64,000 nt of DNA. Origin: Changshengia sp963803165 (GTDB taxonomy: Bacteria; Chloroflexota; Dormibacteria; Aeolococcales; Aeolococcaceae). The notes below the pieces were generated by a model that made no database searches, was not told the origin of the DNA, and saw nothing but the letters and a program-made list of their open reading frames with translations. Below are positions 59,317 to 64,000 of this stretch, one piece after another (positions within the stretch are counted from its first letter, which is position 1; the number at the start of each line of letters is the position of its first letter). Where the stretch lies: contig CAWDLK010000001.1 in assembly GCA_963803165.1 (NCBI GenBank), positions 372,001 through 436,000 of the forward strand, given 5' to 3'. A program made the position numbers and the translations under genes.

Positions 59317-60002
59317 GTCCTGGTGCCCACCAGCAGCTGGACGGTGCCGAACCCGAGCAGGATGCGGCGGGCGTCGGAGAAGCCCGCGTCACGGAACATC
59401 CCCACCAGCGTGGACCCCTCGGGGAGGTAGGCGGTGGAGGCGGGGAGGTAGCGGTACGCCTCCCCGTCCGAGAGGAGGGCGCCCAGGCGGGGCACGACCC
59501 CGTCGATCCAGGTGGCGTGGATCCAGCGGGTCGCGGCCCGGGGCTCGGCGAGGTCGACGACCGCCACCCGCCCGCCGGGACGGACCACCCGGGCCATCTC
59601 CCCGATGGAGCGCGCGATGTCCACCACGTTGCGGAGCGCAAAGCCGGAGGTGACCCCGTCGACGCTGGCGGCGGCGAGGGGGAGGTCGAGGATGTCGGCG
59701 CGGATCAGCCGGTCCGCCCCGCGCGCCCGGGCCAGCATCCCGGCGGCGCTGTCGACGCCGATGGTCCGGTACCCGGCCCGGCCCAGCGCCCGGCAGAGCT
59801 GGCCGGTGCCGCAGGCGAGGTCGGCGACCAGCGCTCCCCGGGGCAGGCGCAGCTCGGCCACCGCCCGCCGCCGCCAGACCACGTCGAGACCCCCGGTCAT
59901 CAGGTGGTTGATGAGGCCGTAGCGGGGGGCGATGCGGTCGAACATGGCCTCGACGACGCGCGCCTTCTCGGCGGCGTCGGGGAGGGGGGCGGGCAGGGTC
60001 AC
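59313..60002 (-). CDS. ubiE: Demethylmenaquinone methyltransferase
   Basis: 229 aa from a GTG with GGGAGG three bases upstream. Motifs of UbiE/MenG: FDRIAPRYGLINHLMTGGLDVVWRRRAV, LACGTGQLCRAL, GVDSAAGMLARAR, DGVTSGFALRNVVDI and FRDAGFSDARRILLGFGTVQLLVG. It methylates demethylmenaquinone to menaquinone. Overlaps menF by four bases. Confidence 0.95.
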   Translation of the reverse strand: MTLPAPLPDAAEKARVVEAMFDRIAPRYGLINHLMTGGLDVVWRRRAVAELRLPRGALVADLACGTGQLCRALGRAGYRTIGVDSAAGMLARARGADRLIRADILDLPLAAASVDGVTSGFALRNVVDIARSIGEMARVVRPGGRVAVVDLAEPRAATRWIHATWIDGVVPRLGALLSDGEAYRYLPASTAYLPEGSTLVGMFRDAGFSDARRILLGFGTVQLLVGTRT

Positions 60003-60047
60003 GACCCTCCCATCATCCCCGAGCCGCCCCGGGGGTCGCGGTGGGGC

Positions 60048-60959
60048 TCAGGGGGTGGCCGTCGGCGAGGCCGAGATGTAGGTCGACCCGCCGACGCACT
60101 CGCCGGACGCCTCCTGGACGCAGCCTGAGGGGACTACCTCGATCCCTCCCGGTGGAAGGGTGTAGGGGAGCAGGGAGTACGAGGAGGTGGGCGAGGGCGA
60201 GGGGACGGGCGCCAGCAGGTCGTTGGGGCTGCTGGTCACCCCGGCCTGGAAGGCCACCAGGGCACCCGCGGCCACGGCCGCGCCGAGGAGCAGGGAGGCC
60301 AGGGCGGGACCTCCCCCCGGCGTCCGCGCCGACAACTCACCGGTCCCGCCCCGGGCCTCGGAGCGGGCCAGCGACCACCGGAACAGCACGACCCCCAGGG
60401 CGGTCGCCAGCACTGCGGCGATCACGTCGGCGAAGCCACCGATCCCGGTGACGACGCTGGCGGCTGCCCCGACCGGCGCCACCCCGAACCCGTCCTCGTC
60501 CGGGGCCCGGACGATGATCCCGATGTTGCCCGCCAGCTGGGCGATGGCGAGGCAGCTCCCGGTGCCGGCGGCGAGGCACGCCGCGCCCTGCACCCAGCGC
60601 GCCCGTCCCGCGACGGCGTCGGCCTCGCGCCGGACCGCGAGCACGATCACGCCGCCGAGCAGGACGAGGGAGAGGTAGCCGGCGGGCAGGGGCAGCGGCA
60701 CGCTCACCACGACGGGCACCCACTCGGCCAGGGTCCCCGCCGCCAGCGCGGCCAGGGTCTGGACGGCGGCCACGGCCACCGCGACGATCGCCGCGCACAT
60801 GACCCAGGCGTCGAGGTCGGTGGGGAGGTGCCAGCTGCGGCCCTCGCTCACCAGGAAGCCGTCCTCGCCCACCTCCAGGAACGCGTCCTCGGGATCGAGG
60901 TCGGTGTCGTCGGAGCCGGACGATCGTGGCTCCCCGGGCGCTGGCGCCATCGCGCGCAT
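60048..60959 (-). CDS. Polytopic membrane protein with acidic N-terminus and Pro/Ser-rich C-terminal tail
   Basis: 303 aa from the ATG at 60959 (GGAGAGG six bases upstream). About 45 acidic N-terminal residues precede five hydrophobic segments (about 50-75, 82-102, 118-140, 160-185, 208-230), and a 65-residue Ser/Pro/Thr-rich tail has two Cys (GCVQEASGECVGG). No catalytic motif. It lies between menE and ubiE on their strand and may be co-transcribed. Function unknown. Confidence 0.7.
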   Translation of the reverse strand: MRAMAPAPGEPRSSGSDDTDLDPEDAFLEVGEDGFLVSEGRSWHLPTDLDAWVMCAAIVAVAVAAVQTLAALAAGTLAEWVPVVVSVPLPLPAGYLSLVLLGGVIVLAVRREADAVAGRARWVQGAACLAAGTGSCLAIAQLAGNIGIIVRAPDEDGFGVAPVGAAASVVTGIGGFADVIAAVLATALGVVLFRWSLARSEARGGTGELSARTPGGGPALASLLLGAAVAAGALVAFQAGVTSSPNDLLAPVPSPSPTSSYSLLPYTLPPGGIEVVPSGCVQEASGECVGGSTYISASPTATP

Positions 60960-61030
60960 CATCCGCCTCTCCGGGCGGCTTCGACAGGCTCGCGCCATGC
61001 CGCGGGCGGCGCCCCACGGCGGCGGCGTGC

Positions 61031-62227
61031 TCACCACCTCGGGCTGCTGGGATCCTCGCGCTCCGGCAGCGCGCCCCGGCGGAGCTTCCCCAGCGCCGTC
61101 CGCGGCAGCTCGTCGACCATCACCAGCTCGCGGGGTGCCCGGTGGCGTCCGAGCAGGGCCCCCACGTGGTCCCGCAGCTCCTCCAGGGTCGGCGGCGCCG
61201 CCGGGTCGCGCGGCACCACCGCCGCCACCACCAGCGCCCCCCAGGTGGGGTCGGGGCGTCCGAAGACGGCGCAGTCGGCGACCGCGGGGTGGCTGCGCAG
61301 CGCCGTCTCGACGTCGCCGGGCCAGACGTTCTCCCCTCCGCTGACGATGAGCTCGTCGAGCCGTCCGGGGACCTGGAGCCGTCCGGCCTCGTCGATCCGG
61401 CCGGCGTCGCCGGTGGGCAGCCAGCCGTCCGGGGTGAGGCCGGCGTCCGAGCCGTCGCGGTAGCCGCCGAGGAGCGTCGGCCCGGCGAGCTGCACCTCGG
61501 CGGAGTCGCTGATCCGGACCCGCACCCCGGGGAGGGGAACGCCGTCGTAGACGACACCGCCGCAACTCTGGGTGAGCCCGTAGGTGACCACGCAGCGGGC
61601 GCCCGCGGCGGTCGCGCGAGCCCGGAGCGCCGCCTCCATGCCGCCTCCGCCCACCACCATCGCCCGGTGGGCGCTCAGCTCCACCCCCTCGTCGAGCGCC
61701 CGGGCGAGCTGGGTGGGGACGACCGAGATGAAGGGGAACCCGGCCTGTGCCCGGAGGTCGCCGGGGGGTCGGAAGAGCAGGGGTGCCCCGCCGAGGAGCC
61801 CGCGCAGCACCACCAGGAGCCCTCCGACGTGGGCGAGCGGCAGGCAGCTCAGCCAGCCGTCGCCCGGGTCGGCGTCCAGGGCCTGCAGGGACGCCGCCAC
61901 GGCGGCCTCGACCGCCGTCCGGGACAGCTCCACCAGCCGGGGCCGGCCGGAGGAGCCGGAGGTGGCCATGATCAGCCCCGTGGAGGCGTCGGCGGGTCGA
62001 CCTCCCGCCACCCGCTGCCAGCCGTCCGCGGAGAGGATCGCAGTCGGCTCGGCCTGCGCCAGCAGGTCGCGGGTGGCGGCCGCCGGCAGCCGGTGGTCCA
62101 CGGGGAGGAGAGCCGCCCCGGCGGCCCAGGCCTCACCGACGACCTCCGGCCAGGCGTCGCCGGGGGGCAGCGTCACCGCGACCACGTCGCCGCGCCGGAG
62201 CCGGCCGGGTCTCAGCGCCTCGCTCAC
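61031..62227 (-). CDS. menE: o-Succinylbenzoate-CoA ligase (MenE-like)
   Basis: 398 aa from a GTG at 62227, with TAGCGT seven bases upstream; another GTG at 62251 is less likely. AMP-binding motifs: IMATSGSSGRPRLVELS near residue 108, YGLTQSCGG, PTGDAGRIDEAGRL, ELIVSGGENVWPGDVE, and the catalytic Lys in LPRTALGKLRRG. The short length fits MenE. It activates o-succinylbenzoate with ATP and CoA. Divergent from menB with 25 bases between starts. Confidence 0.92.
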   Translation of the reverse strand: MSEALRPGRLRRGDVVAVTLPPGDAWPEVVGEAWAAGAALLPVDHRLPAAATRDLLAQAEPTAILSADGWQRVAGGRPADASTGLIMATSGSSGRPRLVELSRTAVEAAVAASLQALDADPGDGWLSCLPLAHVGGLLVVLRGLLGGAPLLFRPPGDLRAQAGFPFISVVPTQLARALDEGVELSAHRAMVVGGGGMEAALRARATAAGARCVVTYGLTQSCGGVVYDGVPLPGVRVRISDSAEVQLAGPTLLGGYRDGSDAGLTPDGWLPTGDAGRIDEAGRLQVPGRLDELIVSGGENVWPGDVETALRSHPAVADCAVFGRPDPTWGALVVAAVVPRDPAAPPTLEELRDHVGALLGRHRAPRELVMVDELPRTALGKLRRGALPEREDPSSPRW

Positions 62228-62233
62228 TCTGAG

Positions 62234-62240
62234 TACGCTA
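62234..62240. promoter_or_regulatory. Overlapping divergent -10 elements of menE and menB
   Basis: Plus strand TACGCT (62234-62239) lies 13 bases before the menB ATG. Minus strand TAGCGT (62235-62240) lies seven bases before the menE GTG. The same seven base pairs serve both directions. Confidence 0.45.
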
Positions 62241-62252
62241 CCCGACAGCACG

Positions 62253-63095
62253 ATGAGCCCCCACGACCCGGCCTCCCCGCCTCCCCAGTGGATCTCGAGC
62301 GGTGACTTCGTCGACATCCGCTACCAGACCGCCGAGGGCATCGCCAAGCTGACCATCAACCGGCCGGAGGTCCGCAACGCGTTCCGTCCGGCCACCTTGG
62401 ACGAGCTCTCCCGCGCCTTCGAGATGGCCCGGGACGACCCCGCCGTCGGCGCGGTGATCCTCACCGGGGAGGGCACCCAGGCCTTCTGCTCCGGTGGCGA
62501 TCAGCGGGTGCGCGGCGACGACGGCTACCGCGACGCCCACGGGGTGGGGCGGCTCAACGTCCTCGACCTCCAAGTCCAGATCCGTCGCCTGCCCAAGCCG
62601 GTGGTCGCCATGGTCGCCGGCTACGCGATCGGGGGAGGCCACGTCCTCCACCTCGTCTGCGACCTCACCGTCGCCGCCGACAACGCCGTCTTCGGGCAGA
62701 CCGGTCCCCGGGTGGGCTCCTTCGACGCCGGCTACGGCGCCGGCCTGCTGGCCCGGACCGTCGGCCTCAAGCGGGCCAAGCAGGTCTGGTTCCTCTGCGA
62801 GCAGTACGACGCCGTCACCGCCGAGCGCTGGGGGCTGGTCAACTGGGTGGTGCCCGTCGACGAGCTGGAGGCCCGCACCGTGGCCGTCTGCCGGCGGATC
62901 CTGGAGATGAGCCCGCTCGCGCTCCGGCTGCTCAAGGCGGGGTTCAACGCCGACCAGGACGGCCTGGCCGGGATCCAGGAGCTGGCCGGCGACGCCACCC
63001 TCCTCTACTACATGGGCGAGGAGGCCCAGGAGGGCCGCGACGCTTTCCTGGGGAAGCGACCCCCCGACTTCTCCCGCTTCCCGCGCCGGCCGTGA
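62253..63095 (+). CDS. menB: 1,4-Dihydroxy-2-naphthoyl-CoA synthase
   Basis: 280 aa. Crotonase fold: INRPEVRNAFRPATLDELSRAF, the oxyanion/active-site loop AFCSGGDQRVRGDDGY typical of MenB, VVAMVAGYAIGGGHVLHLVCDLTVAADNAVFGQTGPRVGSFDAGYG, and KARxxxR-like C-terminal segments with KRPPDFSRFPRRP. It closes the second ring of the naphthoquinone nucleus. Its stop overlaps the menA start. Confidence 0.96.
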   Translation: MSPHDPASPPPQWISSGDFVDIRYQTAEGIAKLTINRPEVRNAFRPATLDELSRAFEMARDDPAVGAVILTGEGTQAFCSGGDQRVRGDDGYRDAHGVGRLNVLDLQVQIRRLPKPVVAMVAGYAIGGGHVLHLVCDLTVAADNAVFGQTGPRVGSFDAGYGAGLLARTVGLKRAKQVWFLCEQYDAVTAERWGLVNWVVPVDELEARTVAVCRRILEMSPLALRLLKAGFNADQDGLAGIQELAGDATLLYYMGEEAQEGRDAFLGKRPPDFSRFPRRP

Positions 63096-64000
63096 CCACG
63101 GTGCCGGTGGCGGACCGGCGCAGCCCCGGCGAGGGCGCCCGGCTCTGGCTGATGGGAGCGCGCCCCCGCACCCTCGGGGTGGGGGTGGTCCCGGTGCTGC
63201 TGGGCGCCGCCGCCAGCGGCCACCCCAAGGCCCTTCCCACCCTCGGCGCGGTGGTGGTGGCCCTCGGCATCCAGGTCGGGGCCAACTACGCCAACGACTA
63301 CTTCGACGGCCGTCGCGGGGTGGACACCGCCGCCCGGGTGGGGCCCCGCCGGCTGACCGCGGGCGGCCTCGTCCGCCCCCGTGCGGTGCTCGCGGCCTCC
63401 CTCGCCTGCCTGACGGTCGCCGCCGCCGCCGGCCTCTGGCTGACCCTCGCCAACGGGCTCGGCTGGCTGATCCTGGCGGGGGCCGCGGCCCTGGCTGCCA
63501 CCCTGCTCTACACGGGCGGGCCGCGCCCCTACGCGAGCACCGGGGTGGTCGCCGACCTGGCGGTGTTCGTCTTCTTCGGCCTGATGGCGACGCTCGGGTC
63601 CGCCGCGGTCCAGGGCGGCGGGGTGCCCGGGCGGGCCTGGTGGGCGGCGGTCGCCATCGGGCTGCTGGCGGTCGCGGTCCTGGTCGCCAACAACCTGCGC
63701 GACCTGGCCACCGACCGCGACGCCGGACGCCACACCCTGGTGGTGCGGCTCGGCGACGCCGGCGCCCGGCGCTTCTACGGCGCGCTGCTGACCGGCGGCG
63801 TCCTGGTCCCGACCCTCGGGGTGCTGCTCGGGCAGCTCCCCCTGCTCGCCCTGGTGTCGCTGCTGGCCGTGCCTGCGCTGGTGGGCCCGCTCCGGGTCGC
63901 CGCCGACCGCCGGCGGGAGGGCCGCGAGCTGGTGCCCCTCCTGCCCCTGACGGTGCGCCTCCACCTGGCCCTCGGGGCGCTGCTGGCCGCCGCGCTCCTC
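63092..64000 (+). CDS. menA: 1,4-Dihydroxy-2-naphthoate polyprenyltransferase, 3' end beyond window
   Basis: Starts at a GTG overlapping the menB stop (GTGA) and stays open to the last base (303 codons visible; complete MenA is about 290-310 aa). ARPRTLGVGVVPVLLG is the N-terminal signature, the prenyl-diphosphate site is ANYANDYFDGRRGVD near residue 70, and the second is NNLRDLATDRDAGRHTLVVRLG near residue 205. Hydrophobic helices are spread over the chain. It attaches the prenyl tail to DHNA in the membrane. Confidence 0.92.
   Translation, partial: MTTVPVADRRSPGEGARLWLMGARPRTLGVGVVPVLLGAAASGHPKALPTLGAVVVALGIQVGANYANDYFDGRRGVDTAARVGPRRLTAGGLVRPRAVLAASLACLTVAAAAGLWLTLANGLGWLILAGAAALAATLLYTGGPRPYASTGVVADLAVFVFFGLMATLGSAAVQGGGVPGRAWWAAVAIGLLAVAVLVANNLRDLATDRDAGRHTLVVRLGDAGARRFYGALLTGGVLVPTLGVLLGQLPLLALVSLLAVPALVGPLRVAADRRREGRELVPLLPLTVRLHLALGALLAAALL

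Noticed and set aside
1..64000. CRISPR arrays, transposases, integrases, prophage genes
   Set aside because: I saw no spaced direct repeats, no transposase or integrase motifs and no phage structural genes in the window.

Overview
The window is GC-rich (about 70% by eye), densely coded and has no insertion sequences, phage genes or CRISPR arrays. Gene content points to a free-living heterotroph with a peptidoglycan wall and menaquinone: MurE, a D-Ala-D-Ala carboxypeptidase, two further wall hydrolases and a men gene set are present, and no lipid A or outer-membrane gene is visible. Many genes start a few bases downstream of a -10 hexamer, as in lineages rich in leaderless mRNA. I infer a high-GC monoderm from Actinomycetota or the Chloroflexota/Dormibacterota side; the sequence alone does not settle the phylum.

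Layout. (1) 0-14.2 kb is an envelope glycan region: a 5'-truncated membrane protein, three tandem paralogous polytopic membrane proteins, a GT2 glycosyltransferase, a UDP-glucuronate decarboxylase, a divergent UDP-glucose dehydrogenase, two more GT-C-like membrane proteins, and YvcK. (2) 14.6-20.4 kb is core: HU, a D-Ala-D-Ala carboxypeptidase, an XRE regulator and a folB-folD-unknown-folC operon. (3) 20.5-27.3 kb is one eight-gene operon: GT2, methyltransferase, SIS isomerase, SDR epimerase, transaldolase, methyltransferase, HddA-like kinase and HddC-like nucleotidyltransferase. It looks like an NDP-heptose glycan locus with its own supply of sedoheptulose 7-phosphate. (4) 27.3-36.6 kb is mixed: a DUF347 membrane protein, a VapC/Phd toxin-antitoxin pair, thioredoxin, an FmdB-type zinc ribbon, a HAD phosphatase, a drug-type ABC exporter with divergent TetR regulator, a hydrolase, an acetyltransferase and a beta-propeller lipoprotein. 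(5) 36.6-40.7 kb is a serine/glycine operon: class V aminotransferase (frameshifted here), serA and DUF1015. (6) 40.8-49.1 kb holds an amidase, rpsF-ssb-rpsR, an Xaa-Pro peptidase, a PAP2 enzyme, a WYL regulator, tRNA-Val(CAC), gcvH and gcvT. (7) 49.3-56.3 kb holds secreted or unknown proteins, a coiled-coil glucosaminidase, rsmG and a small region of unknown, partly broken genes. (8) 56.5-64 kb holds murE and menaquinone genes menF, ubiE/menG, menE, menB and menA (menA runs off the window).

How the genes fit together. Ugd and the decarboxylase would convert UDP-glucose through UDP-glucuronate to UDP-xylose, next to membrane proteins that could use lipid-linked sugars. The 20.5-27.3 kb operon would convert pentose-phosphate intermediates to an activated heptose and transfer it. 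Class V aminotransferase, SerA, GcvT/GcvH and FolD connect serine, glycine and one-carbon metabolism, but gcvP is not in the window.

Most interesting sequence-level points: repeated TAnnnT-(6-9 nt)-start architecture; two promoter-proximal mini-ORFs whose stop overlaps the GTG of the main gene; single-base frameshifts in the aminotransferase and in a lipoprotein; an amidase with Tyr where the third zinc-binding His is expected; and a MurE with a non-standard DNPR motif.
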